A program made the position numbers and the translations under genes. This document shows, piece after piece, positions 53,558 through 63,200 of a stretch of DNA of 64,000 bases (its first letter is position 1; each line of letters opens with the position of its first letter). Origin of the DNA: Peribacillus sp. ACCC06369 (lineage in GTDB: Bacteria; Bacillota; Bacilli; Bacillales; DSM-1321); assembly GCF_030348945.1 (NCBI RefSeq), contig NZ_JAUCEN010000002.1, positions 4,712,001 to 4,776,000 on the forward strand, in the 5' to 3' direction. The notes under the pieces were generated by a model. The model was not told where the DNA came from. It did no database searches and worked only from the letters and a program-made list of their open reading frames with translations.

Positions 53558-54157
53558 ATGAAAAAGATCTTTTTATCCATCAGCATATCCCTACTATCAT
53601 TTTCTTTAGTCGCCTGTAAGGCTGATGGGCCAAAATCCGAGAATATCCTTTCAGTTCCTGAGTTGACCGCTAGGGAAAAAGCAATCCTGGAGAGTTCAAG
53701 TGAACATTCCTTCCTTATCGATTTCAAAGTTGATGATACATACAAGGAGATATCCGTCTGGGTCGAGAAATATGAATTTGGTAAACTAGTTGAGGATGAA
53801 AAAGGCCGCATGACAACTGGGGTTGAAAAGAATGGGACGATTATCTTCACCACATCCAAAACGGATGATGACCAAGATCAATCGATGTTCAATATCAGCA
53901 TTCAAAACGATGACGGTTTGGTTTCAGCTACTTATCCTGAGAGCATTGATAGAAAGGATTCCAGCGTATGGGGCAGTCCTGATAATATCAATATTAACAG
54001 CACAACAAAGCTTGCATTGGCGAGTATATGCTACTCAAGCGGAAATGGAGGCATACGTTCACTTTCCACTGATTTTTATGGTGATATGGATGCCCATATG
54101 GACGAGTTGAAGGAATACGATGTTGTCTACCTCCTCAGAAGTGAATTCACTAAATGA
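53558..54157 (+). CDS. Hypothetical lipoprotein
   Basis: The 199-residue protein has a lipoprotein signal with lipobox LVAC (Cys about 20) and a polar mature part with an acidic stretch ([12 protein letters not shown]). No family is recognised. ATG 53558 follows GAGGTG by six bases; the GTG at 53549 overlaps that site. It is a single gene with its own terminator. Confidence 0.75.
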   Translation: MKKIFLSISISLLSFSLVACKADGPKSENILSVPELTAREKAILESSSEHSFLIDFKVDDTYKEISVWVEKYEFGKLVEDEKGRMTTGVEKNGTIIFTTSKTDDDQDQSMFNISIQNDDGLVSATYPESIDRKDSSVWGSPDNININSTTKLALASICYSSGNGGIRSLSTDFYGDMDAHMDELKEYDVVYLLRSEFTK

Positions 54158-54166
54158 GCTGACAAA

Positions 54167-54210
54167 TGCAGGGGCAAGTTGAATCGAACTTGCACCTGCA
54201 AAGTTTTTTA
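54167..54210 (+). terminator. Terminator after the lipoprotein gene
   Basis: TGCAGGGGCAAGTT / AACTTGCACCTGCA, one mismatch, followed by AAAGTTTTTT. Confidence 0.8.
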
Positions 54211-54751
54211 TAGCACGCTAATACTACAAAACTCTATGGTTTCAAGAAAATAAATGAGACATTTGAAGATTCAAAAAAGGGTTGGCGATCAAATTGATGA
54301 AGTGAAAAAGCCCAAGCAAATGCTGATCTTGCTCATTCGATATATGAGCAAGTCCAAATAATGGGTATGGGAAAATTTTAATGAGTAAATTTTTCTACAT
54401 TTTAAAAAGGGGTTGAAGGAAGAGGCATTTGGGTGTAATCTTTTAAAATAAAAAAAAACGGAAAGAAGATATTAAATTGAAGAAAATCATCCTCCTCTTT
54501 GCAGCAGTAGTCATTGCGAGCTCTCTCGGACATCAAATAACCGGCGGATATAATGACCCTCGAAAATCCCGCCCTAGGTATATACATTTGAAATAAGGAA
54601 TCCTGCAAGATGACAGATTACGGATCAATGTTCCAACATTCCCCTAGTTTATCGTAAGTACACTAGACTTTTTTACCGAGATTAAAATAAGCTAATGAGA
54701 GTCCGCCAAGAGCGTACAAGTTCTTATTGTTCTAATATAAATTTTGTGAAT
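54210..54751. other. Gene-poor stretch with two very short ORFs
   Basis: About 540 bp before the accessory region. A 35-codon plus-strand ORF near 54255 has no ribosome site. A better candidate at 54477 is listed separately. No repeats or RNA structures seen. Confidence 0.35.
54477..54596 (+). CDS. Possible 39-residue secreted or membrane peptide
   Basis: TTG 54477 lies seven bases after GGAAAGAAG. The peptide has a lysine pair, a hydrophobic segment (IILLFAAVVIASSLG) and a basic tail (PRKSRPRYIHLK). It could be a small exported peptide, but there is no family support and the start is weak. Confidence 0.3.
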   Translation: MKKIILLFAAVVIASSLGHQITGGYNDPRKSRPRYIHLK

Positions 54752-55273
54752 TTATTTAAAGTCCTTCACTTCTAAATTAATACCATCTACTTTATCTTTA
54801 TAGATAAAGAATGAAATTAATATATGGTTATCCTGATCAATATATTCAATTAATTTGTCAGTTTGATCACTGGAGCGCTCTATATAGTTTCCCCCATAGA
54901 TTTTAATTAAGTCTTTTTCAGATGTACCTATGGAAACATTCTTAGAAGTCTTGGAGCTAGAATCAAAAGTTTCAATTCTATATATCCTGTTATTTTTTTT
55001 ACCCTTATGTACAGTAATTCGTTTATTTAGATTTTTATCGATGTTATACATTTTATAACCCGGATGGCTAACATCTTTAGCGAGAGAAAAAAAGTGGTTC
55101 TTTCGATACTTTTCCATACTGTCCAATAAATATATATGATCTATATTTTCTTTTGATAGATCTGTCGTTTTTGTTTTATATTCATAAAACTTATACCCTA
55201 CAAAAAAACTTATTACTGCTAAAATGATTATAGTAAATAACAAAAAATTGTTTGCTTTTTTTATTTTTTCCAA
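54752..55273 (-). CDS. Hypothetical membrane-anchored protein
   Basis: The 173-residue protein has one N-terminal membrane segment (residues 10-28) and a polar, lysine-rich outer part with GTSEKDLIKIYGGNYIE, which recalls small secreted proteins that bind via an EKDL-type motif. No family is recognised. It is AT-rich like the operon to its right but is separated from it by the DUF2716 gene. Confidence 0.5.
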   Translation of the reverse strand: MEKIKKANNFLLFTIIILAVISFFVGYKFYEYKTKTTDLSKENIDHIYLLDSMEKYRKNHFFSLAKDVSHPGYKMYNIDKNLNKRITVHKGKKNNRIYRIETFDSSSKTSKNVSIGTSEKDLIKIYGGNYIERSSDQTDKLIEYIDQDNHILISFFIYKDKVDGINLEVKDFK

Positions 55274-55370
55274 TTATAAATACTCCTAAAAATTAATGGC
55301 TCTATTAAATGATAGTGTTGATTTTACCAAAACGATAAGGGGCCCAATATGGGGTCTTTAAAATTATATA

Positions 55371-55862
55371 TCATTCCTGTCTTAAAATCTTATGAAACAT
55401 CCTTGGCTTATGTTTACAAAAACCATTTATTAGTTCTTTTCCAAATATAGTTATACTTTTTTCCCATGGATGCCCTAAAAAGCCCCACTTAAAATCCTTC
55501 TGAATAAAGAAATAGTAATCGCCATTCGGAAAGATTGGTATTATCCATTCACCGAATTCATCTCTTTCAAACTTTACGTTTGGATTTACCCAATAACATT
55601 CGTGCTGCCAATCGAGTGCCAGTATATATTCGTTAAATGATGTGTTCTCTTTAAATACAAGTAATGCCTTTTCTTCGAGGTCATCATAAGCATCCAAATC
55701 CACTGACTCTCCGAAGTAATCAGAAACATCATATGTTATAAAAGGATACGGCACTTTAAAGGAAGGAAATTCAGAAATACTTGGCTCAAATTTAAAATCT
55801 CTATATATCCTTTCCCAAATTTGGTCGTACTCTTTGTCCGAAAAAGGAACCCAGTTCTTCAT
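55371..55862 (-). CDS. DUF2716-family protein
   Basis: The 163-residue soluble protein shows the DUF2716 pattern: PFSDKEYDQIWERIY, PFITYDVSDYFGESVD, the very conserved ALDWQHECYWVNP and PNGDYYFFIQKDFKWGFLGHP. The family is widespread in Bacillaceae and has no assigned function. It lies downstream of the ABC operon on the same strand, 52 bp away, but is probably an independent gene. Confidence 0.82.
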   Translation of the reverse strand: MKNWVPFSDKEYDQIWERIYRDFKFEPSISEFPSFKVPYPFITYDVSDYFGESVDLDAYDDLEEKALLVFKENTSFNEYILALDWQHECYWVNPNVKFERDEFGEWIIPIFPNGDYYFFIQKDFKWGFLGHPWEKSITIFGKELINGFCKHKPRMFHKILRQE

Positions 55863-55914
55863 TAAATAACCACCTTTAAATTGCAGTTGCTAGGATCTCA
55901 AACTATTAAATTTC

Positions 55915-56559
55915 CTAAAATTTCTCATTATTTCTCTCCAATACCAGATCGCCCTCATTTGATATAAAACCATCTTTATCCATTTTCTTAATATATACGT
56001 TATAGCCCTTTTTCAGTTCGATCTCGATTGGTTTTTTCACTTTTTCGTCAATTTCCCATTGAATCGTTTGCAAGCTTTCGGTTTGCGTTTCATCTTTTAT
56101 ATCGACAAACACTCGGATTTTATCGGTTGTCCTTGTTAGTACATAATTCCCCGCTGGTATCTCTGTACCGACCACATAATGACCAGGATTTTTCATGATG
56201 ATTTTTTGATTTTTTTTCCCTGCTTTTTTAAATTCAGAAGGCTTGAATTCGATCTTCCCTTTAATCGAGAATTTCACATTCATATGAAAGGGCTCTGCAT
56301 GCAGTACAGCATTTTTGTGCATTTTATTGCTACCAACTTCCGCTTCATTATCGAGAGCTTTGATATCATAATAGCCCTGATCGATGTCTTTCCCGACCAT
56401 GATGTTTTGTGATTCCAACACCTTATAGGAAGCAGCATTATTTTCGGTATTTCTATTAGCGGCACTCATCGCTGAAGAAACAAAGTACACTTTATAAATA
56501 AGAAATCCGCCTACTAATAATAGTAAAGTTATCGCGGCTATGGTTTTATTTAGAGTCAA
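55915..56559 (-). CDS. Membrane-anchored accessory protein of the ABC transporter
   Basis: The 214-residue protein has one N-terminal membrane segment (about residues 5-25) and a large outer domain with IMVGKDIDQGYYDIKAL and, later, HYVVGTEIPAGNYVLTRT. These are two copies of a motif (hydrophobic, VG, D/E, I, G-Y/N-Y) like that in small beta-rich secreted domains. TTG 56559, eight bases after GGAGG, is the likely start; an ATG at 56574 lies upstream of that site. It overlaps the ATPase gene by 14 bases, so it belongs to the transporter. Role unknown. Confidence 0.6.
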   Translation of the reverse strand: MTLNKTIAAITLLLLVGGFLIYKVYFVSSAMSAANRNTENNAASYKVLESQNIMVGKDIDQGYYDIKALDNEAEVGSNKMHKNAVLHAEPFHMNVKFSIKGKIEFKPSEFKKAGKKNQKIIMKNPGHYVVGTEIPAGNYVLTRTTDKIRVFVDIKDETQTESLQTIQWEIDEKVKKPIEIELKKGYNVYIKKMDKDGFISNEGDLVLERNNEKF

Positions 56560-57187
56560 GGACGATTCCTCCATTATCCATCTTTACATATTCATCGGCT
56601 AATGCCTCCAGGTCCTGTTTATGATGGCTTGTCAACAGAATGAGTGCACCGCGCTCTTTTTCTTCCTTCAAGATCTGATAAACTAGCGTAACACCTTCTT
56701 CATCGATGGCATTGGTCGGTTCATCCAATAATAAAATGTCCGGTTTTTCAAATATCGCTTGGGCGACGCTTAGACGCTGCTTCATTCCTAACGAAAATTT
56801 TCCAACCTTCATTTTTGATTCCGGATCAAGGCCGACTCTTTTTATATTCGCTTTAATATCTTCATCAGTGGCGATGTTCCTGATTTTTGCTAATATTTCC
56901 AGATTTGTATAAGCGTCATATTGGTGCAGCAGCGAAGTGTTTTCAATAATGACACTACTATTAGCAGGAAAGGAAATATCTTTATGAAGAATTTTTTCGT
57001 CTATGGCAATTTCTCCTGAGCTTGGCATGATTAATCCTGCAATCGCTCTAAGCAGCATCGTTTTACCGGAGCCATTCCTTCCATACAAACCATAAATTTT
57101 CCCGCTGTTAAACTCATAATTGATATCATGCAAAAGTGTCTTCTTCTTCATCTTTTTATGTAAAGAGCTAATTCGTATTTTTGTCAT
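56546..57187 (-). CDS. ABC transporter ATPase
   Basis: The 213-residue ATPase has Walker A GRNGSGKT (residues ~36-43), the signature FSLGMKQRLSVAQAI near residue 130, Walker B DILLLDEPTNAID near residue 152 and the H-loop LTSHH. It is short, as in LanF-type immunity or bacitracin-type exporters. GAGGTG lies just before the ATG. It follows the second permease gene by 11 bp. Confidence 0.9.
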   Translation of the reverse strand: MTKIRISSLHKKMKKKTLLHDINYEFNSGKIYGLYGRNGSGKTMLLRAIAGLIMPSSGEIAIDEKILHKDISFPANSSVIIENTSLLHQYDAYTNLEILAKIRNIATDEDIKANIKRVGLDPESKMKVGKFSLGMKQRLSVAQAIFEKPDILLLDEPTNAIDEEGVTLVYQILKEEKERGALILLTSHHKQDLEALADEYVKMDNGGIVLDSK

Positions 57188-57198
57188 TGTGCACCTCG

Positions 57199-57921
57199 TT
57201 AAATTAAATCGATTTTCTTTAATCGTCTATAGGTTAAAACAGTTAAAATGATCGTCATTACGGTTAAAACGATATAAGCATTTACTGTTGATATTCCGCC
57301 AGTTTCAAGTACATCACTTCTTACATACATGCCGAAATTGGGAAGCAAAAAATATAAAATCCACGTCAGCTTTTGTGTAGATAATAGAACTCCGCCTACT
57401 GTAACCGAAAAAAGCACATAAACATTTATCAGCAATAAAGATACTTCCTCCGTAAAATGAAGTTCGAGTGCCATTTGAATGAAAATCAGGACAATATTGG
57501 ACATCATATAAAGACCCGCTATACAAATCAATGATTGAAAATCATCATAAAAAAAAACCTGATCCTCCTTATTTATAAAAGCGAATATGATCGAGAAAAG
57601 AAGTTGAATTAACGATAATCCAGATATAAGGATCATTAAGTTCCCGATTCTTCTAAGCCCAAGTTTCACCCTGCTTTTTTCCCTGATCATGAGGTAGACC
57701 CCATAACCGGAAATATATTGCCGCAAATAACCTAACGACAAAAAACTCAATCCAGAAAAAAACATATACCATGTTCCCAATACAACAAACTTATTACTGA
57801 TCGGAACTCCGCTAACGATCATATATCCCGTAAGATCGGTTTTAGAGCCATCGAAATAATCAAATAGTAAAATTTGCAACAAAATGACGATCAACATCGT
57901 TAAGAAGATTCGTTTAGTCAT
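57199..57921 (-). CDS. ABC transporter permease subunit 2
   Basis: The 240-residue protein has six membrane segments and no other motif. ATG 57921 lies inside the last codons of the upstream permease (8-base overlap), so the two are translationally coupled; the longer frame from 57969 has no ribosome site. It is unlike common ABC-2 permeases in detail, and the substrate cannot be inferred. Confidence 0.65.
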   Translation of the reverse strand: MTKRIFLTMLIVILLQILLFDYFDGSKTDLTGYMIVSGVPISNKFVVLGTWYMFFSGLSFLSLGYLRQYISGYGVYLMIREKSRVKLGLRRIGNLMILISGLSLIQLLFSIIFAFINKEDQVFFYDDFQSLICIAGLYMMSNIVLIFIQMALELHFTEEVSLLLINVYVLFSVTVGGVLLSTQKLTWILYFLLPNFGMYVRSDVLETGGISTVNAYIVLTVMTIILTVLTYRRLKKIDLI

Positions 57922-58645
57922 CAGAAAAACCAAAAATGAAATCTTTTTTCTCGATCGCAAATAGCCCAAGTAAAACCATCACGAGAGATAGAAATAATTC
58001 TTTTCCAATCATGATTAGCGAATAATATCCTGTAATTCCGCTGCTTAATAAAGGATCGATAACATTTGCGGAGCTGGCAGGACCCCAATCAATATTCAGC
58101 TGACTCTTCATCACATATAATAGAAAACAGATACAAAAGGTTGCTGCCGTCGCTATGATTGAATTGGAATAATCAAAAATGAAATAATAAAGCAGGCCAA
58201 TCGAGAAATATATACACGTCAATAGGGCTAAATTAAGAAGAGATAAGTTCCAATATTTTGATGATATAAAGTGAAATCTATCGAATATGAAAACAGCTGC
58301 GAAATTAATCAAGAAAATGATGAACGCAAAGATAAACGAACTTATAAAAACTTGGATGGTCCGTCTCCGATACATGTCGATTCTTGATTGTAAGCGAACG
58401 ATAATGTGTGGATGCTCATCTTCAATAAAAAAACGATAAAATAGTAACAAAGGAACAATATATGTGATCAATAAATTTTTAACCGAGAGATAGCCATCTA
58501 CACTCGCACTTACATCAATGATCAAAAGATACGCTGGGTCTAGCTGCTTTATTTTTAAATAATGAATATTATAGGTCATCCATAAACATCCAAATAACAG
58601 AACAAGCAGCAGTGATACATATACTTTTTTTTGATTAGACTTCAT
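57914..58645 (-). CDS. ABC transporter permease subunit 1b
   Basis: The 243-residue protein has six membrane segments and a basic loop (RLQSRIDMYRRRTIQ, residues ~85-100) typical of a cytosolic coupling region. ATG 58645 lies six bases after AAGGTGA and overlaps the end of the upstream gene. It is the second of three membrane proteins in the operon. Confidence 0.62.
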   Translation of the reverse strand: MKSNQKKVYVSLLLVLLFGCLWMTYNIHYLKIKQLDPAYLLIIDVSASVDGYLSVKNLLITYIVPLLLFYRFFIEDEHPHIIVRLQSRIDMYRRRTIQVFISSFIFAFIIFLINFAAVFIFDRFHFISSKYWNLSLLNLALLTCIYFSIGLLYYFIFDYSNSIIATAATFCICFLLYVMKSQLNIDWGPASSANVIDPLLSSGITGYYSLIMIGKELFLSLVMVLLGLFAIEKKDFIFGFSDD

Positions 58646-59399
58646 CACTTTTCACCTTATACATGAACCCGATAATGATGATCGCTAAAAAAAGAATGGT
58701 AGATTTAAAGAAAATCAAAATGAAAGCTTCTAAGGTCACTTCGTTAAAAGGTTGAAAAATTAGGGCCACTGAATAATTCAACCCTAAAATTTGTGAAAAC
58801 CAAATAACAAAGCTTAACGGATACGTATACTTTATATCCGGAAAACACCAACTAAGGACGGTAGCCATGCCTGCGCATAAACTAGTGAAAAATCCAAAAA
58901 TGATGATATAAAACACATTGCTAACAAAAGGCATTTTGTTGGCGAGTGTATATAAAGGATTTTCCGGCGATAAATCTGGTGATAAACCCATATCAAATTC
59001 ACCATTCATGAATACCAAATATGCAATAATCATGTTTAATAGCAAGCAACCAACCATGACTAAAAAGGAAAATGACATATTTCCGAATAGCATGGTTTTA
59101 TAATAATTATATCTCCCTTTTTTGGTCGCTACGATATATCGGTAGCCTGTTTTATAGTCTTGGATATAGCTGTCGGCACACAAGATTAATAGAAAAATAG
59201 GCAAAAACCAAATAAGTAGTATTTGCATCATATGACCTAATGAACTTCCCGCTAAAAAAGTGGCTAGATGGGGCATGATCCATGACTCTAAAACATTGCC
59301 GATCAAAATAAAAATATCAATAATAACAATCGCCACAATACATAACACGATGAACTTTGTTTTTTTATTATTTGTTAATCGATAATAATAACTATTCAT
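58635..59399 (-). CDS. ABC transporter permease subunit 1a
   Basis: The 254-residue protein has six membrane segments. An N-terminal region YYYRLTNNKKTKFIVL and the loop DYKTGYRYIVATKKGRYNYY resemble the cytosolic parts of ABC-2-type permeases. ATG 59399 follows GGGAG by five bases. It lies 70 bp downstream of the secreted-protein gene, behind an attenuator-like stem. Confidence 0.65.
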   Translation of the reverse strand: MNSYYYRLTNNKKTKFIVLCIVAIVIIDIFILIGNVLESWIMPHLATFLAGSSLGHMMQILLIWFLPIFLLILCADSYIQDYKTGYRYIVATKKGRYNYYKTMLFGNMSFSFLVMVGCLLLNMIIAYLVFMNGEFDMGLSPDLSPENPLYTLANKMPFVSNVFYIIIFGFFTSLCAGMATVLSWCFPDIKYTYPLSFVIWFSQILGLNYSVALIFQPFNEVTLEAFILIFFKSTILFLAIIIIGFMYKVKSDEV

Positions 59400-59415
59400 T
59401 TTGTCTCCCTTTAGA

Positions 59416-59451
59416 AAGCCACCTTGAGTCAACAATCATCCAAGGTGGCTT
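59416..59451 (-). terminator. Attenuator-like stem between the secreted-protein gene and the ABC genes
   Basis: A perfect 11-bp stem AAGCCACCTTG / CAAGGTGGCTT with a 14-nt loop and a weak TTTCT tail on the minus strand, followed within 20 bases by the ribosome site of the first permease. It would let some transcripts stop after the upstream gene, giving more secreted protein than transporter. Confidence 0.65.
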
Positions 59452-59469
59452 CACCATATTCATCATTTT

Positions 59470-59958
59470 TTATTTATTATATTCCGTGGTGTAAAAAGTC
59501 TTATACTGTCCAGGTAATATTCTCCCGGTCTCCTCATCCCAATACCCTTCTACTGAATAGGTGCTAGAATTTACATTATTATTTTCTGCCGTTAATCGTA
59601 CCTCGGTCGCATTGGCACCTGCATTGCCTTTAATATAATGATTGCGCCCACTTTTTGAGTCTTTATTGCCAGCTTTCACATCCACTGCAGGAGATACATT
59701 CGTGCCATCGCTTTTTTCGAGCCAATACTTCGTATAAGTATTCGTACCTTCTTGTGAAAAATACATCCTCACCTTCCATGTATTCCGTTCTGTAGTCGTT
59801 TGGCGATACTTTGTACCTGTAGATGTGTTTGCTTGATCTTTCTTAATCATAAAAGAATATCCCGAATTCTCATTTCCAGCTTCAACTGAAAGCGTTCCTA
59901 ACCCGATTGAGCAAGCTAAAATAGTACCTAATGCTATTACTCTTCCTTTTTTCATCAT
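59470..59958 (-). CDS. Small secreted protein, DUF2712-like
   Basis: The 162-residue protein has a clear signal peptide with a signal-peptidase I site after SVEA (residue ~27). The mature part, about 135 residues, has YRQTTTERNTWKVRMYFSQEG, then RLTAENNNVNSSTYSVEGYWDEETG. This matches from memory the DUF2712 family of small exported Bacillus proteins. No cysteine is present in the mature part. AGGAGG precedes two adjacent ATG codons. It is the first and probably most strongly expressed gene of the operon with the ABC transporter. Confidence 0.7.
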   Translation of the reverse strand: MMKKGRVIALGTILACSIGLGTLSVEAGNENSGYSFMIKKDQANTSTGTKYRQTTTERNTWKVRMYFSQEGTNTYTKYWLEKSDGTNVSPAVDVKAGNKDSKSGRNHYIKGNAGANATEVRLTAENNNVNSSTYSVEGYWDEETGRILPGQYKTFYTTEYNK

Positions 59959-60141
59959 TATAATTCCTCCTGAAATTTGGTATTACTGCAATTTGACTTT
60001 TATTCTTTCTCTTCTCCTTTTCTCTAATAAAGTTTTATAGTACAAGAAAAAAGAGTAGGTTCTATTTCAGAATTAAAACGCGAAACTCCAGATCTGACAT
60101 CATGCAATGACAACACACAGTCAAAAGACACGCTCATGGCA

Positions 60142-60171
60142 AAAACACCGCTGATTATCGAGCGGTGTTTT
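60142..60171. terminator. Terminator-like stem
   Basis: A perfect 11-bp stem AAAACACCGCT / AGCGGTGTTTT with an 8-nt loop; no adjacent gene end on the plus strand explains it. It may be a back-up terminator for the subtilase gene. Confidence 0.6.
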
Positions 60172-60191
60172 CATTCGTCTTCTCACATAAA

Positions 60192-60228
60192 AAGGCCGTT
60201 TAACATGTAAGTTAAACGGCCTTCACCT
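60192..60228 (-). terminator. Terminator of the subtilase gene
   Basis: A perfect 13-bp stem AAGGCCGTTTAAC / GTTAAACGGCCTT with T5 on the minus strand. Confidence 0.88.
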
Positions 60229-60235
60229 CTTATAA

Positions 60236-63200
60236 CTATTTTGATTTTTTAACGGTTACTTTTGTTGCTTTTCCTGTATTGCCCGCTTTGTCTTTTGCTG
60301 AAGCATATAATGCGGACCCTGCCTTTTGCTTGCTGATTTTAATGGAGAAGTTCCCCTTGTTATCAGCTTTTGCCGTTCCGATGTTTTTATTGCTGTACTT
60401 CACGGTAACGGTTGAACCGATTTCCGCTTTACCTGTTACTTTGGTGGCTTTGTCGTTCACTTCATTCACTTTCGGTGCTCCTGGAGCCGTTTTATCTTTA
60501 ACCGTTACTTTTGCTGCTTTTCCTGTATTGCCTGCTTTGTCTTTTGCAGAGGCATATAATGCGGACCCTGCTTTTTGCTTGCTGATTTTGATGGAGAAGT
60601 TCCCCTTGTTATCAGCTTTTGCCGTTCCGATGTTTTTATTGTTGTACTTCACGGTAACGGTTGAACCGATTTCCGCTTTACCTGTTACTTTGGTGGCTTT
60701 GTCGTTCACTTCATTCACTTTCGGTGCACCTGGGGCGGTTTTATCCAGAACAGTTACGGTTGTCGCCTTACTTTCCCGTTTTGCTAGATCTGTAGCTGTG
60801 ACTGAAAGTTTAGTGCCAGCTTTTTGTTTGCTGATTTTCACTTTGAAATTCCCTTTGCTGTCCGTGTTACCTGAACCAATTACTTTTTTTGCATTATTTT
60901 TGACCGTGATTTTCATGTCCGCTTGTGATTGACCAGTTACATACGTATCTTTGTCACTTACAGCTTTAACGGTTGGCTTATTAGGGGTTTCCCCTTTCTT
61001 CACGAATACTTTGATTGAAGAGGTTGCCAGTTTTGAAGAATCAGAGATATTCACAGTAAGCATTTGCTCAGCTTTTTGGACCGGAATCGTAACGGTGAAC
61101 GTTCCGTTAGCTGACGCCGTTCCTTTACCGATCGTTTTGCTTCCGCTTTTCACTTCGATTACTGAACCTTTTTTAGCTGAACCAGTCAGTTTTGTTTGCG
61201 TATCCATCACAAGATTGACTTTTGCTTTTAAATCCACTGCACTAAGTGCACTGTATGCATTCAGCCTTCCATATCCGGATACTAAATCTTTTCCGACAGG
61301 AAGTTCTTCTTCTGGTATTATGATTTCTCCATCCTCAGGTGGATAGTCCTCATAAGGGTCTACATTATCTTCTTCTTCAAAAGCAACATATTCCGATGTC
61401 TCATGAAGGATTTCCCTTACTTCATTCAATTTCAATCCAGGGTTTCCGGATAATAACAAGGCCGTAGCTGCCGCAACATGGGGAGCTGCCATTGATGTAC
61501 CATCCATATAGGTAACATTTCCATTAGGTACAAGGCTCGGGATGCCTGTCCCTGGAGCGACCATGTCCAATTTCGTTCCATAATTGGAATAATCCGATAC
61601 TAAATCAAGGGCATTGGTTGCGCCGACGGAAATGGCGTATTTAGATGATGCAGGATAAGAAAGACCTTCCATCCCATCATTACCGCTTGCTACGACAACC
61701 ATTACATTTTTGGCGGCTGCATCTTTCAAGGCGTGTTCAATCGTCCTGCTATATTCTCCGCCCAAGCTAAGGTTTATGACCTTGGCACCATGTTCCACGG
61801 CATATTTAATGCCTAGTGCAATTTTCTCATTGTCTCCATATCCTGAAGAGTCCAAGACCTTTACAGGCATGATTTTAGCTACTGGATTGATTCCTTGCAT
61901 GGAATAGCCATTGTCTGCTTTTGCAGCGATAATTCCGGATACATGTGTACCATGGCCATTGTCATCGACGGCATTTCCCTTCTTATCAATGAAATTCTTG
62001 CCTAAGTCCATGCGAACCGTATCTTTCAAATCCGCAAGTGAATCATCGACACCTGTGTCGATAACCGCTACTAATGTATCCTTTAGATTACGTTTCTTAA
62101 TAAGGTTTTGCAGTTTTTCGTTATCGATGTCCGCACCCTTTATGCCCTCTTCACCACCGAGGTTATTTAAAGACCATTGATACGATGATTGAATATCGGC
62201 TGAAAGTGCTTTATACGTTTTTACCGGTTCGATATATTCCACTTCTGGAAGATTTTCAATACCGGAAAGAGCTGCTGTGCTCATTTTTGCTTGATTCTTT
62301 AACTCTACGACATACATATCATCATACAGAACCTCTTGTTTCTTAGGTGCCGATAATGTTCCATATCCTTTTCCGCTTACTTTGGATTGGACAGAGCTTA
62401 ATGACTTCCCTGGTTTAAGTTTGACGATATATTTGTTCTTTATATTTTTCGAAGCCGGAACTTCAATTCCCGCTTTGCTTGCGATATCGACGATTCTCTC
62501 ACCGGCAAGCTTATCAAGATTGATTTTCTTTGCAATGCCGTCCATATCCTTTTTCAATCCAGCCGGAGCGACGTCTGCCGTCTTAGTGAATAAAGCTTTA
62601 ATCGCTTCTTGCTGCTTGTTGCTAATGACTGCCGTACTGCTTGCTCCATTTTCATTAAGATCCTCAATAAGGGGCTTAATGACGACTAAATGATTATAGA
62701 CGGCTTCCCTTGCCGTTTTATTACCAGCCAGATGAAGTGCCAGGAATGGAGAAGCCTTATAGTATAAAGAGGACATGGTGCGTCCCTCAGATGATTTCGT
62801 GAGAACTTCATCTCTAAACACGCGGAGTGTTTTCAACATGGATTCTCCCGTTTTCTTATCGTTTACACTCAATTCAACCGGGCATGATTCGAGATTTTCC
62901 CCTTCGTCCCCGGCAGATGGTGGCAATGTCACTGAATGGGCATTGATGGAGTATTCAGCTACATTTTCCGCATCCGGTAGAGGATTTCCTTCATCATCCG
63001 TATCGCCGAAATATTCAACTTTAACATAATATGTGCCGTCCCAAGCATATGGGAAATCGACTACAGCTTTTTCATCAGGATAAGAAGAGACAAAATAATT
63101 GCTCTCATCTTTTTCTGCTTTTTCTTTATCTTGATATACGGAAATATTCAAGATTTTATCCGAATTGACTTCGAACTCAATATGGGAGAATTTTTGTATT

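Noticed and set aside
60279..61346. Long plus-strand ORFs (217 and 131 codons) opposite the subtilase
   Set aside because: They mirror the repeated domains of the real gene on the minus strand, have no ribosome site and show no protein family features.
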